DNA of 64,000 bases from a virus (IMGVR_UViG_3300025120_000037:1-64000); one strand, 5' to 3'; shown: positions 1-9,253, counted from the stretch's first letter. Notes: a model not told the origin generated them from the sequence alone. Numbers and translations: made by a program.

Positions 1-1614
1 GTCCAGTACACCGGTACAGGAGGTAACCGTACTGTTGCTCATGATTTAGAAAGTATACCGGGCATGATGATCGTCAAGTGTACTAATACTGCGGGAACTA
101 ATTGGCTTGTTTATCACACAAGTTTAGGTCCAACAAAAGCGGAAATACTAGATCTTACAACTGGTCCAGTAGGTCCCAGTGCTAACTATTGGAATAACAC
201 GGCTCCTACTAGCACTGAATTTACGGTGGGAGCTAGTAATGATGTCAATACAGATGGCGACACCTACATCGCCTACCTCTTTGCTAACGACGAACCGGTG
301 TTTGGCACTGATGCGGATGAAAGCATTATTAAATGTGGGAGTCTTACTACTAACGCCGGTGGAACACTAGATGCTCCAATTGATCTTGGATTTGAGCCTC
401 AATTTATCCTTACTAAAAATCAAGGTGGCCAGTGGTATATATTTGATACTATGCGTGGTGTAGGTGCTGTGAACACTACATCTAACACTATAAAGCCAAA
501 CTCATCTGGCGTTGAGCAAAATAGGGCTGCGGGATCCTTTGCTATTACAAGTACAGGATTTACTATACCTGCCTTTAATTTGTTTAATGGAAACATAACA
601 GTCCCCTATATGGCAATCCGCCGTCCAAATAAGCCGCCTGGAGATGCGACGGATGTGTTTAGCCCAACCGCTTATACAGGCAATGAAACCGCAAGAGTCG
701 TAAGTAATAACTTGTGCGATTTTGCAATCCTTTCTGACTTAACTGCAACTACCCCGAGCTGGTCTTCGTGGGCTCAGTACGTTTTTACTCGATTATTAAG
801 CCCAAATACGAACCTTGCAACCGCGACAAACATTGCTGAATCCAGTGGCTGGGCCGCTGGTGATAAAAATGGGGATTACTTTCAGTTTGATCAAAATAAT
901 GGTCTGGCTTTAACTGCCGTTACAGGTTACATGAATAACACTGGAACCAATTATGTTCTGTATAATTTTACCCGCGCCCCAGGTTTCATGGATATAGTTA
1001 CATATCTCGGGACAGGTTCAATCAGCGCAAATACTGGACAGCAAAACATAACTCATAATCTCGAAGCTGTGCCAGAGTTAATGCTCGTGAAAGTCAGAGA
1101 CGGTACTGGTGATTTTACTGTTTACAATGCAATCTCTGGACCGACTGGAAATATGCGTCTGAATAGAACTAATGGCAACATTTCTGATACTTATTGTTGG
1201 GACAGTACAACACCAACTTCAAGCGTGTTTAGGGTTGGTGCTGCGTTAAACGGTGACACTAATGTCAACAACAAACAGTACGTTGCTTATCTATTCGCAA
1301 CTCTATCCGGTATAAGTAAAGTAGGGAGCTACACAGGAACTGCTGACACTGTTAACGTCGACTGTGGGTTCAGTGCAGGCGCACAATTTATTTTAATTAA
1401 ACGCACCGATCAAAGCGGTGATTGGTACGTTTACGACTCAGCACGAGGCATTATCAGTGGCGATGATCCTTACATTTTATTTAATGACGATGCAGCAGAA
1501 GTCACAAATACCGACTACATCGACCCGTTAGCTTCTGGATTTACCGTTACAAGTTCCGCCCCAGTTGGATTAAATGCCGATGGGGGCACTTACATTTTTC
1601 TCGCCATCGCTTAA
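1..1614 (+). CDS. tail fibre / virion surface protein with DUF7483-like repeats (5' end outside window)
   Basis: The reading frame is open from base 1 through to a TAA at 1612-1614, so the start lies upstream of the window; the first in-window ATG (64) falls inside a domain and is not the start. The protein is built from repeats of about 100-150 residues. Each has a beta-rich opening (TGTGGNRTVAHDLESIPG, repeated later as GQQNITHNLEAVPELMLVKV), a middle W-Y-x-Y segment and a closing YVAYLFA or YIAYLFA motif. This pattern is typical of phage tail fibre repeats of the DUF7483 kind. It is followed by a tail-fibre assembly chaperone and three further fibre genes, which supports an adhesin or fibre role at the virion surface. 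The exact host receptor cannot be told. Confidence 0.8.
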   Translation, partial: VQYTGTGGNRTVAHDLESIPGMMIVKCTNTAGTNWLVYHTSLGPTKAEILDLTTGPVGPSANYWNNTAPTSTEFTVGASNDVNTDGDTYIAYLFANDEPVFGTDADESIIKCGSLTTNAGGTLDAPIDLGFEPQFILTKNQGGQWYIFDTMRGVGAVNTTSNTIKPNSSGVEQNRAAGSFAITSTGFTIPAFNLFNGNITVPYMAIRRPNKPPGDATDVFSPTAYTGNETARVVSNNLCDFAILSDLTATTPSWSSWAQYVFTRLLSPNTNLATATNIAESSGWAAGDKNGDYFQFDQNNGLALTAVTGYMNNTGTNYVLYNFTRAPGFMDIVTYLGTGSISANTGQQNITHNLEAVPELMLVKVRDGTGDFTVYNAISGPTGNMRLNRTNGNISDTYCWDSTTPTSSVFRVGAALNGDTNVNNKQYVAYLFATLSGISKVGSYTGTADTVNVDCGFSAGAQFILIKRTDQSGDWYVYDSARGIISGDDPYILFNDDAAEVTNTDYIDPLASGFTVTSSAPVGLNADGGTYIFLAIA

Positions 1615-1632
1615 AAGTAGTAGAATTTAGTT

Positions 1633-2142
1633 ATGGAATTACGTATTCGTGAAACTGGCGAGGTGATTTCGGAATCTGAGTTCCGTCGTCGCCATTCAAA
1701 CACTTCGTTTTCAAAGACTTTAAGTCAGGAAACGATGAACAATTTTGGTGTGGATCCTGTTTTTGAAGGACCGCAAGCAGCTACTATTCCTCCTTATCAG
1801 ACCAGCGTCCGATCCGGCGTCGAAGAGATTAAGGGTAAGTGGTTCACACGCTACGTAGTAGGTCCTATTTTCACTGACTCTGTTGATGATGACGGTGTTG
1901 TAACTACTGCACTGCATAAGCAAGCTGAGTATGAAGCGAGCGTAGATGCAAGTAAGGCAAGCTCTGTACGTGACCAACGTACTAATAAACTAACTGAATG
2001 TGACTGGACTCAACTAACAGATTCTCCTTTAGATGCGGACGGCAAAAACGCCTGGGCTGTCTATCGTGAGAGCTTAAGAATGGTCCCACAACAGACAGGT
2101 TTTCCCTGGGATGTTGAGTGGCCTTCACAACCTACTACTTAA
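1633..2142 (+). CDS. tail fibre assembly chaperone (Phage_tail_APC-like)
   Basis: The 169-residue protein ends in the signature of the phage tail assembly chaperone family: R-x-x-K-L-T-E-C-D-W-T-Q-L, then SPLDADGKNAW, YRESLRMVP and a closing GFPWDVEWPSQP. The N-terminal half (residues 1-90) is specific to this protein and may bind the fibre upstream. Such chaperones help trimeric fibres fold and are usually encoded directly after the fibre gene, as here (18 bp after the partial fibre gene). The start ATG at 1633 follows the AT-rich intergenic stretch. Assignment to the family is firm; which of the neighbouring fibres is the client is inference. Confidence 0.8.
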   Translation: MELRIRETGEVISESEFRRRHSNTSFSKTLSQETMNNFGVDPVFEGPQAATIPPYQTSVRSGVEEIKGKWFTRYVVGPIFTDSVDDDGVVTTALHKQAEYEASVDASKASSVRDQRTNKLTECDWTQLTDSPLDADGKNAWAVYRESLRMVPQQTGFPWDVEWPSQPTT

Positions 2143-2143
2143 T

Positions 2144-2233
2144 ATGGGAACTGCTATCGCTCTCGGAGCCCTCGGGTTTTTGTACCTCATGGGATTCTGT
2201 TTGATGGCGATTAATCCTCGCGATGACGAATAA
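2144..2233 (+). CDS. 29-residue single-span membrane peptide
   Basis: ATG at 2144 directly follows the TAA of the chaperone gene; stop TAA at 2231-2233. The peptide is one hydrophobic helix (residues about 4-24, with GALGFLYLMGF) followed by a polar NPRDDE tail. This looks like a small inner-membrane peptide. No function can be given. Tight coupling to the upstream gene is the main support for it being translated. Confidence 0.5.
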   Translation: MGTAIALGALGFLYLMGFCLMAINPRDDE

Positions 2234-2281
2234 ATATAAAACATCGATTATGATTAAAGGAATAATGTCTGGGTGTAAGTA

Positions 2282-2788
2282 GTGACTAACCGGGCTATTT
2301 TTAATCGAAAATACACTGAATTTCAGCCAGGGGGTACTCCTGTCTTTCTTGTAAATGGCGGCGGTGTAACCTCATCTTCACCTACGTCACTAATAAATTT
2401 AACAGCTGGCGCTAACCTTATTCAAGGTGAAGTTGTTTATGTAAGTGGAGTTTATGCAGTTCCTGCTATTGCAGTGAGCGGCGTGGATTCTGCCCAACAT
2501 CAGGCAGTCGGACTTACTGCACAAGCAGCTGTTCAAGACGCAACTGTTTCCGTTAATCTCGACGATATTGCTGTTGTTAGTGCAGCAAATATCACAGCAG
2601 ATACTCAGCTCACTCCTGGTCAGTACTACTATCTGTCTAAGTCGCAAGGCCAGCTCACTCGCTTTAGTACTGCTTCAGGTACTGTTTCGGCTGGAAGTGG
2701 ATACGCTGCTCTTGTCAATCTCGGACTTGCAGTCAGCACTACTGAACTGCACGTTGAGATTCAACCACCTGTGGACCTTTTTAGTTAG
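2282..2788 (+). CDS. virion-associated protein, GTG start
   Basis: 168 residues starting at GTG 2282. The sequence is Ala/Val/Ser/Thr-rich and beta-predicted, with the string GEVVYVSG, then ITADTQLTPGQYYYLSK and a late beta region. The 'G-Y-Y-Y-L' element resembles the C-terminal 'F-Y-Y-V-D-P-T-T-S-G' domain of the three fibre proteins downstream, so this may be a free-standing copy of a fibre domain. It lies between the chaperone gene and the first propeller-like fibre (24 bp gap). An ATAAATAT-rich stretch at 2230-2238 could serve a promoter. Function unknown; a structural role is inferred from sequence style and location. Confidence 0.65.
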   Translation: MTNRAIFNRKYTEFQPGGTPVFLVNGGGVTSSSPTSLINLTAGANLIQGEVVYVSGVYAVPAIAVSGVDSAQHQAVGLTAQAAVQDATVSVNLDDIAVVSAANITADTQLTPGQYYYLSKSQGQLTRFSTASGTVSAGSGYAALVNLGLAVSTTELHVEIQPPVDLFS

Positions 2789-2812
2789 GTCTTATATTAC
2801 TGAGATTTAAAA

Positions 2813-4672
2813 ATGACTAGCCTACGCCCTTTAGTTATTCAAGATGGTTTGATTTCCGAACTATCTGCAGGAGATACGGTACAAACCGGAGGATCTTCGA
2901 CTGAAGTAGTCGCAGGTAGTGGTCTGGTTGGCGGCGGTAGTGTTGGTCCTAATATTCGGCTAGATTTTGCAGTCGCTCCCAACCCCAGTGGAGTTATTTA
3001 TGTCGGAGATACTATTGGAAATGATGGTGTAGCTTCCGTTAACGCGACTGTTGCACTTGCTTCGGGTAATAAGGCAGCTACCGAAGGTTCGACTGCATTA
3101 TCTTCAGGTAATGCTGCACTTTCGACTGCATTTGGGGCACTTGCTTCCGGAAACGCAGCTCTTGATTTAGTACCAACTCTTGGTGGCGGTGGCCCTACTG
3201 CTGTGCTTACAGCTGCTAGTGCTGTCGCATCGGGTTATTCCGTGGGCGTAGATGATGCAGGTAAGGTACAGAGTATTGGTCTTACAGTTACTAGTAATTC
3301 GCTTAGTTTTCCGAGTTCTGCAGTCGTTTTTGAAGCTGCTCCTGTTAGCGACACGTCAACCACCTACGACTCCACAAATAACCGAGTCGTTATAGCTTAT
3401 AAAGACCTCGATAACTCACAGTATGGTACTGCAATCGTCGGTACTGTCTCTGGTACATCTATTTCGTTTGGTACTGCAGTTGTTTTTGAGTCTGCTACTA
3501 CTGACAACATTTCGTCCACCTACGATTCCACAAACAATAAAGTCGTTATAACTTACTGGGACGAAGGAAATTCATATTACGGTACTGCAATTGTCGGTAC
3601 TGTTTCCGGTACTTCTATTTCATTCGGTACTGCAGTTGTTTTTCAGTCTTCTACTACTTATACCACCAACGCCGTCTACGACTCTACAAATGACCGAGTT
3701 GTTGTAGCCTACACTAATGGCGGAAGCTCATTTGCTGGTACTGCCGTAGTTGGTACTGTTTCTGGTACATCTATTTCATTCGGTACTCCAGTTGTTTTTG
3801 AAGCTTCTGCTGTTGACTATAACTCTGCTACTTACGACTCCACAAATGATCGAGTTGTTATAGCTTACAGAGACACTGGAAACTCAAGCTACGGTACTGC
3901 AATCGTCGGTACTGTCTCTGGTACATCTATTTCGTTTGGTACTGCAGTTGTTTTTGAGTCCGCTACTATGCTTGGCTCTTCCTGCACTTACGACTCTACA
4001 AATGATCGAGTTGTTATATCTTATAGAGATTCTTCACATTCATATTACGGTACTTCTATTGTCGGTACTGTTTCTGGTACCTCTATTTCCTTTGGTACTG
4101 TAGTTGAATTCCAAGCTTCTGGTGTGTATGATATTGCGTCTACATACGACTCTAGTAGCGGTAAAATTATTATTGCTTTCAGAGATGCAGGTAATCTTGA
4201 ATACGGTACAGCAATTGTTGGAACCGTATCCGGTACCTCTATTTCATTTGCTACTGCTGTTGTGTTTGAGTCCGCAGTTTCTCAGCAAATATCCATTACT
4301 TACGACTCTACTAACAGTAACGCTGTTATAGCTTACAAAGATGAGGGAAACTTACAGCATGGTACTGCCATTGTAGCTAATACTCTCGGCGGAACCACCT
4401 CCAGACCAACCCTAAACTCATACCCAAATTTCCTCGGTATATCTCAATCCACCGTGGCGAGTGGCTCTCCTTGCCTCGTGAATTTACCTGGAGCTTTGTA
4501 CACAGACCCAACAGCAGGTCTGACGACTGGCGAGTTTTATTACGTAGATCCAACAACTAGTGGTGTTACAGCAACATCAACTAAACCTGCTAGTTGGAAC
4601 GGTCAAGTTCCCTGGAACTATATCGGTCGCGCCGTTACTTCGAGCGGTTTGATGTTGCTCAAGTCAATCTGA
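2813..4672 (+). CDS. tail fibre with seven propeller-like repeats (paralogue 1)
   Basis: 619 residues with three parts. The N-terminus (about 1-125) has a head with AGSGLVGGGS and NPSGVIYVGD, then spaced ALASGNAAL-type segments that look like a trimeric fibrous stalk. The middle (about 160-545) has seven repeats of exactly 52 residues, each with YDSTN-R-V-V-I-A-Y, a GNS-x-YGTAIVG strand, TVSGTSISFGTAVVF and a variable loop. The C-terminus (about 550-619) is a beta domain with VASGSPCLVNLPG and FYYVDPTTSG. Seven repeats of this length suit a seven-bladed beta-propeller, a common binding scaffold; the fold is inference. Two paralogues follow. It probably acts as a virion adhesin. Confidence 0.75.
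   Translation: MTSLRPLVIQDGLISELSAGDTVQTGGSSTEVVAGSGLVGGGSVGPNIRLDFAVAPNPSGVIYVGDTIGNDGVASVNATVALASGNKAATEGSTALSSGNAALSTAFGALASGNAALDLVPTLGGGGPTAVLTAASAVASGYSVGVDDAGKVQSIGLTVTSNSLSFPSSAVVFEAAPVSDTSTTYDSTNNRVVIAYKDLDNSQYGTAIVGTVSGTSISFGTAVVFESATTDNISSTYDSTNNKVVITYWDEGNSYYGTAIVGTVSGTSISFGTAVVFQSSTTYTTNAVYDSTNDRVVVAYTNGGSSFAGTAVVGTVSGTSISFGTPVVFEASAVDYNSATYDSTNDRVVIAYRDTGNSSYGTAIVGTVSGTSISFGTAVVFESATMLGSSCTYDSTNDRVVISYRDSSHSYYGTSIVGTVSGTSISFGTVVEFQASGVYDIASTYDSSSGKIIIAFRDAGNLEYGTAIVGTVSGTSISFATAVVFESAVSQQISITYDSTNSNAVIAYKDEGNLQHGTAIVANTLGGTTSRPTLNSYPNFLGISQSTVASGSPCLVNLPGALYTDPTAGLTTGEFYYVDPTTSGVTATSTKPASWNGQVPWNYIGRAVTSSGLMLLKSI
3365..4456 (+). repeat. seven tandem 156-bp in-frame repeats inside fibre paralogue 1
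   Basis: The TAC-GAC-TC(C/T) start of the unit recurs at 3365, 3521, 3677, 3833, 3989, 4145 and 4301, always exactly 156 bp apart. The DNA of the core (ATCTATTTC, GGTACTGCAGTTGTTTTTGA) is close to identical between units, while the loop before YDST differs in each. The repeats are coding and in frame (52 residues). Confidence 0.9.
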
Positions 4673-4706
4673 CCCAGGCTAAAGTGTATTTAAAGGTCAC
4701 AAAATT

Positions 4707-6599
4707 ATGGTAGTCCGGCGTCCTGTTGTTTCTGTTAGTGGCCTTCGGACTGAGTTACCTCCTGGTGACACGATTGTAGGTGCTTCTCCTGGAAGTATAG
4801 TTTCTGGCAGTGGTATTGCCGTAGATGGTGCTGGAAATTTAGGAGCGGTTGTTGAACTAGACGTTGCTATAGCACCGAATCCCAGCGGTTTAATTATTGT
4901 CGGCAATAAACTGGCAAATGACGGTTCTGCGCTGCGTACAGCACAAACAGCATTAGCCAGTGGTAATCAAGCATTAGAAATTGCAGAATATGCATTAGCA
5001 AGCGGTAACGCTGCTATTTCTGTATCCGCTACTGCTCTAGCTAGCGGTAATGCTGCTCTGGTTGATATCGCTGCGAAGCCTACTGCCGTTGAGGCTGGTT
5101 TTACAGCAGCGAGCACGATTGCTGTGAGTAATGTTGTTGGTCTTGATGATACATATAGGGTTCAGGCTATCCGAAATGTTGAACAACCAGCTACAGACCC
5201 CGTGGTATATAGTAATACGCAAGCATCAGTATTTGGGAATAGTAATACACAAGAGTATTGTTGTTATCAGTCAAATCAGGATAAATTTATTGTTGTTTAT
5301 CGTGATGATGCGAGCGGTTCATACAATGGGGTCGCACAATTATGTACCGTAGATTCCAGTAATGGAGATTGTGCTCTTGCTGGTAGCTCAACGTCGTTTC
5401 ATGCTAATTTTTCAGACGGTAATTATGTCGTAGATATCCCCGGTACGGCTAATTTTCTTGTTACCTATAGGAATGGTCAAAGTGGTACAGACGACGTACG
5501 TGTCGTAGTTGGGGCTATTTCTGGCACAAGCATCACATTTGGAACTTATGCAAACGTCACAAGCGGTAATTCGAGCGTTTACTGCGTGATCGGTTATGAC
5601 TCTGCTCGAAGTGAGTTTATTTTTAACTACTACAGAAACGCCACTAGTACTCAGTATTACAAAATTGGTACTGTTTCAGGAACTACACCAACTCTTGGAG
5701 GTGAGATAGCATCACCATTTACAAACGATATTCAAAATTATGCGTGCGCCGTAATTACAGATTTAGGAAGTAGTAATCTCATGTTTACCCAACGTGATAC
5801 TAGTAATAGTAATTACGGTACTTCAATTATCGGTACTAACGACGGTTCGTCTATTACTTTCGGAACCAAGTACGTTTTTGAAAGTAACAGCACTGCCTCT
5901 ATTGCTGTTTCATATGACTCAGCAAACAGTAAAGCATTAATTGCATACAGACCCGGCGGTGGAGCTAATGCTGACGACGGCGTAGCTAAAGTCGCGTCCA
6001 TCAGCGGTACCACAATAACTTTTGGAACCTTAGCTGTGTTCGCAGCTAATATCACTATCTCTCAGTATGTGAGCTCTTTCTACGATAGTGATGTTGAGAG
6101 ACACGTAATTACTTACGCTGATGCAGACTCCAGCAACTACCCTAAAACTAAGTGCGCGATCGTAACTGGTACTACCGTCACCTACGAAACAGCGGCTACT
6201 ATCTATTCCTCCTCAGTAACCGATTATATACAGGCAGCTTATAGGAACTCTACTAATCAAAATTTTGTAACACTTTCGCCTGGTAACCTGCTAAGAGCTT
6301 TTGGCTCTCAACCTCTTTTAGGAACCTCTACTATACCTACTGTTGGATCCCAGCAAAACTTTATAGGTATAGCGCAAACTGCAGCAGCAAGTGGGTCAGC
6401 TGTGACCGTAGCATTCCCCGGATCTGCTCAAACAGGTTTTACTGGCTTACTTGCTGGCTCTGGTTATTACGTTGATCCGACAACCAGCGGATTTACTACA
6501 ACTTCGACCCAACCCACCACGTGGTCGGGAGCAGTTAACTGGGGTGTGGTTGGCCGAGCGGTTAACTCCACTACCTTGTTGCTGACTGATATGCTTTAG
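4707..6599 (+). CDS. tail fibre with seven diverged propeller-like repeats (paralogue 2)
   Basis: 630 residues, same architecture as the genes on either side: an N-terminal head (ELPPGDT, SGSGIAVDGAGN, NPSGLIIVGN), four ALASGN stalk segments, a repeat domain, and a C-terminal domain with FIGIAQTAAASGS and YYVDPTTSGFTTTSTQP. The seven repeats are recognisable (VRVVVGAISGTSITFGT, KIGTVSGTTPT, GTSIIGTNDGSSITFGT, KVASISGTTITFGT and others) but have diverged strongly from each other and from the two neighbours, and unit length varies. The gene starts at ATG 4707, 34 bp after paralogue 1. Role inferred as a receptor-binding or decoration fibre. Confidence 0.75.
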   Translation: MVVRRPVVSVSGLRTELPPGDTIVGASPGSIVSGSGIAVDGAGNLGAVVELDVAIAPNPSGLIIVGNKLANDGSALRTAQTALASGNQALEIAEYALASGNAAISVSATALASGNAALVDIAAKPTAVEAGFTAASTIAVSNVVGLDDTYRVQAIRNVEQPATDPVVYSNTQASVFGNSNTQEYCCYQSNQDKFIVVYRDDASGSYNGVAQLCTVDSSNGDCALAGSSTSFHANFSDGNYVVDIPGTANFLVTYRNGQSGTDDVRVVVGAISGTSITFGTYANVTSGNSSVYCVIGYDSARSEFIFNYYRNATSTQYYKIGTVSGTTPTLGGEIASPFTNDIQNYACAVITDLGSSNLMFTQRDTSNSNYGTSIIGTNDGSSITFGTKYVFESNSTASIAVSYDSANSKALIAYRPGGGANADDGVAKVASISGTTITFGTLAVFAANITISQYVSSFYDSDVERHVITYADADSSNYPKTKCAIVTGTTVTYETAATIYSSSVTDYIQAAYRNSTNQNFVTLSPGNLLRAFGSQPLLGTSTIPTVGSQQNFIGIAQTAAASGSAVTVAFPGSAQTGFTGLLAGSGYYVDPTTSGFTTTSTQPTTWSGAVNWGVVGRAVNSTTLLLTDML

Positions 6600-6631
6600 T
6601 CGGTTACACTGTTTTAGTGCTCGAGAGCCTC

Positions 6632-6916
6632 ATGAAAACTATTTGCCGCCTGGGTGACTTTCAAGTCCCGAACGTTAGTGTATACCTGTATGCCGACGAC
6701 AAACAGATTCTGATTGAGTCGGATAAAACTACGATTGGCGATCCTAGTAATCCTGATTTGTACATCATGGATTGCACCACATCCAACTGTGTGTTGAATG
6801 AGGGTGTTACTGAGCCTACTGAGTGGTTCGGTTGGAAGTACACCTTTACGGACGCTGGCGGCTGGGTCCTAAATCCTGAGTGGGTTGATCCTCGTGTAGA
6901 ACTAGAAACTGAATAG
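6632..6916 (+). CDS. conserved small phage protein, fibre-module
   Basis: 94 residues from ATG 6632 (a GTG at 6617 is possible but adds only five residues). Sequence begins MKTICRLGDFQVPNVSVYLY and has a central acidic stretch, two Cys (CTTSNC) and a Trp-rich end (EWFGWKYTF). No family could be named with confidence. It is sandwiched between two fibre paralogues on the same strand, so a role in fibre assembly or as a small baseplate or fibre component is possible. Confidence 0.65.
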   Translation: MKTICRLGDFQVPNVSVYLYADDKQILIESDKTTIGDPSNPDLYIMDCTTSNCVLNEGVTEPTEWFGWKYTFTDAGGWVLNPEWVDPRVELETE

Positions 6917-6956
6917 TAAGTTTATCGGATAAAATAAAATAAACTAGGTAGTAGTA

Positions 6957-8813
6957 ATGGCTGAGAAACTCCCTCTTGTTTACGTAGATGGGCAGCTCAG
7001 TCAGCTCCCTACAGGAGATACAGCTGATGGAGCTTCACTTGGTTCGCTTACCGCTGGTAGTGGTCTAGTTGGTGGTGGGGATTTACAAACTGGTAATAAA
7101 AGACTTGATGTTGCACTTGCTTCCAGCGCTAGCGGTGTAATTTTCGTCGGCGATTCTATCGGTATGGATGGTGCCGATCTTGTAGTTGCAAGTGCTGCAT
7201 TAGCTTCTGGGGTCGCTGGTTCTAGTGCTTCTGCGATTGCCTTAGCCAGCGGTGTGGCAGCTCAATCAGACGCAAATACTGCCCTTGCTTCGGGTAATGC
7301 CGCATTAGATCTTGCAGTCAATTTTTCGAGTAGTAGTTCTGTAGAACTAACAGCTTCCAGTGTTATCCAGGCAGGTAATCCTGTTGGTTTGGATGATCTA
7401 GGTAAAGCTAGTGTTATTACTAGTGTTACTAGTGGAGATAGCAGGACTTATGGGTCAACAGTTGTTTTTAACACTGCTGAATCTGGAAGCATCTTCTCCA
7501 CCTACGACTCCACAAATAATCGAGTCGTCATAGCTTATAAAGATGACGCAAACTCAAATTACGGTACTGCCATTGTAGGCACTGTCTCCGGTACATCTAT
7601 TTCATTCGGTACTGCAGTTGTTTTTGAGTCGGGTAATACCGGTGCAATCTCCAGTACCTACGACTCTACAAATGATCGAGTCGTTATAACTTATTCAGAT
7701 TCTCCAAATTCAGAATACGGTACTGCAATCGTCGGTACTGTTTCTGGTACTTCTATTTCATTCGGTACTGCAGTTGTTTTTGAATCTGCTGCTACTTATA
7801 GCACCGCTGTCACCTACGACTCTACAAATAATCGAGTCGTTATAGCTTATCAAGACGGCGGAAACTCAAGTTATGGTACTGCAATCGTTGGTACTGTTTC
7901 CGGTACCTCTATTTCATTCGGTACTGCAGTTGTTTTTGAAACTGCTAGTGCTGCCTACCTCTCCACTACCTACGACTCTACAAATGATCGAGTCGTTATA
8001 AGTTATAGAGACGACGGAAACTCAAGTTACGGTACTGCAATTGTTGGTACTGTTTCCGGTACTTCTATATCATTCGGTACTGCAGTTGTTTTTAATAGCA
8101 GTGGTAGCACTAACCATAATTCCGCCATCTACGACTCTACAAATGATCGAGTCGTTATAGCTTATGAAGACGGCGGAAACTCAGGTTACGGTACTGCCAT
8201 TGTAGGGACTGTTTCTGGTACATCTATTTCATTTGGTACTGCAGTTGTTTTTGAATCTGCTGCTTCTACCTACCTCTCTGCCATCTACGACTCTCCAAAT
8301 GATCGAGTCGTTATAGCTTATCAAGACCAAGGTAACTCAGGTTACGGTACTGCCATTGTAGGGACTGTTTCTGGTACATCTATTTCATTTGGTACTGCAG
8401 TTGTTTTTAGTGGAACTGGTTATGTTTACTTTGTCTCCGCTACCTACGACTCTACAAATGATCGAGTGGTAGTAGCTTTCAGAAACGACGGTAACTCACG
8501 TTATGGTACTGCCGTAGTCGGGTCTCCTGGTTCCTCAACCTTTCCCACAATTTCTTCTTACAACAACTTTATAGGCAGCGCTCAAACAACCGTGGCGAGC
8601 GGAGAGCCAGTCACTATTAATGTTCCTCGTTCCATTGGTTACAATAATACTGGTTTATCTACAGGGTATTTCTATTACGTAGATCCAACTACAAGTGGGT
8701 ATACGACTGCTTCAGGTGAACCTTCAACTTGGACTGCAGATCCTTCTTTTCCTTGGGGTCCTATTGCTAAAGCAGTCTCTTCTTCTGGTCTTCTTATTCT
8801 TGAGACAATTTAA
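6957..8813 (+). CDS. tail fibre with seven propeller-like repeats (paralogue 3)
   Basis: 618 residues, built like paralogue 1: N-terminal head (QLPTGDT, AGSGLVGGGD, SASGVIFVGD), Ala-Ser-Gly stalk segments, seven YDSTN-type repeats, and a C-terminal domain (FIGSAQTTVASGEPV, FYYVDPTTSG). Repeat cores are nearly identical in protein and DNA to those of paralogue 1 although paralogue 2 between them has diverged. Two repeats carry one extra residue (159 bp spacing). The gene starts at ATG 6957, after GTAGTAGTA. The protein is probably exposed on the virion; the variable loops before each YDST are candidates for the contact surface. Confidence 0.75.
   Translation: MAEKLPLVYVDGQLSQLPTGDTADGASLGSLTAGSGLVGGGDLQTGNKRLDVALASSASGVIFVGDSIGMDGADLVVASAALASGVAGSSASAIALASGVAAQSDANTALASGNAALDLAVNFSSSSSVELTASSVIQAGNPVGLDDLGKASVITSVTSGDSRTYGSTVVFNTAESGSIFSTYDSTNNRVVIAYKDDANSNYGTAIVGTVSGTSISFGTAVVFESGNTGAISSTYDSTNDRVVITYSDSPNSEYGTAIVGTVSGTSISFGTAVVFESAATYSTAVTYDSTNNRVVIAYQDGGNSSYGTAIVGTVSGTSISFGTAVVFETASAAYLSTTYDSTNDRVVISYRDDGNSSYGTAIVGTVSGTSISFGTAVVFNSSGSTNHNSAIYDSTNDRVVIAYEDGGNSGYGTAIVGTVSGTSISFGTAVVFESAASTYLSAIYDSPNDRVVIAYQDQGNSGYGTAIVGTVSGTSISFGTAVVFSGTGYVYFVSATYDSTNDRVVVAFRNDGNSRYGTAVVGSPGSSTFPTISSYNNFIGSAQTTVASGEPVTINVPRSIGYNNTGLSTGYFYYVDPTTSGYTTASGEPSTWTADPSFPWGPIAKAVSSSGLLILETI
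7503..8600 (+). repeat. seven tandem 156/159-bp in-frame repeats inside fibre paralogue 3
   Basis: Unit starts (TAC of Tyr-Asp-Ser) lie at 7503, 7659, 7815, 7971, 8130, 8286 and 8445, giving spacings of 156, 156, 156, 159, 156 and 159 bp. Core DNA matches the repeats at 3365-4456 almost base for base over stretches such as GGTACTGCAGTTGTTTTT, so the two arrays could recombine with each other. Confidence 0.9.
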
Positions 8814-8866
8814 ACATTGTAGATATTGATAATATTTAGTTAGAATATGTACATCTAAACGCGCAC

Positions 8867-9253
8867 GTGCCTGTGAGCGAAAATGATCTTGTATTCAACC
8901 TTTGTTGTTTACAGAAACGGTCTGCTCGTAAGCGATTTAGAAAAAGTATTCTCGATAAGTGGCCTGATTGCGCGTACTGCGGACGTTCAAAACCCAGTAC
9001 GTTAGATCACGTTTTAGCTCAGTCAAAAGGTGGTAAAAACGAGCGCCACAACCTTGTTGGTTGCTGCGGTGAGTGTAACTTAATAAAAAGCGACACACCG
9101 TGGTTCGTGTGGTACAGGAGTCAAGACTTTTGGACAATCGAAAGGGAAGAAAAAATTCTTAACTGGGTTAACCAGCAAGAAATAGAATCCTCCCTTCCAC
9201 TGCTTACTGATTGGATGGAGTATGAAACGCTTCTTCTTCCGAAGACCGCATAA
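8867..9253 (+). CDS. HNH endonuclease
   Basis: 128 residues from GTG 8867 (a second GTG at 8873 is possible). It has an HNH fold: a CAYCG zinc knuckle at about residue 37, the LDHV core with catalytic His, a GGKNERHNLVGCC segment containing the HNH Asn, and a second CGECN knuckle. These define a zinc-bound beta-beta-alpha-metal nuclease. Phages use such enzymes as homing nucleases or as packaging-associated nickases. Here it stands alone between the fibre module and small basic proteins, so either role is possible. The C-terminal 45 residues (Trp-rich) are unassigned. Confidence 0.85.
   Translation: MPVSENDLVFNLCCLQKRSARKRFRKSILDKWPDCAYCGRSKPSTLDHVLAQSKGGKNERHNLVGCCGECNLIKSDTPWFVWYRSQDFWTIEREEKILNWVNQQEIESSLPLLTDWMEYETLLLPKTA

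Noticed and set aside
3365-4456. Regular 156-bp repeats considered as a CRISPR array or minisatellite
   Set aside because: The period is coding and in frame, units are long with no short-repeat/spacer split, and there are no cas genes.
8867-9253. HNH gene as evidence of an intron or intein nearby
   Set aside because: No interrupted gene is visible next to it; both neighbouring genes look complete.
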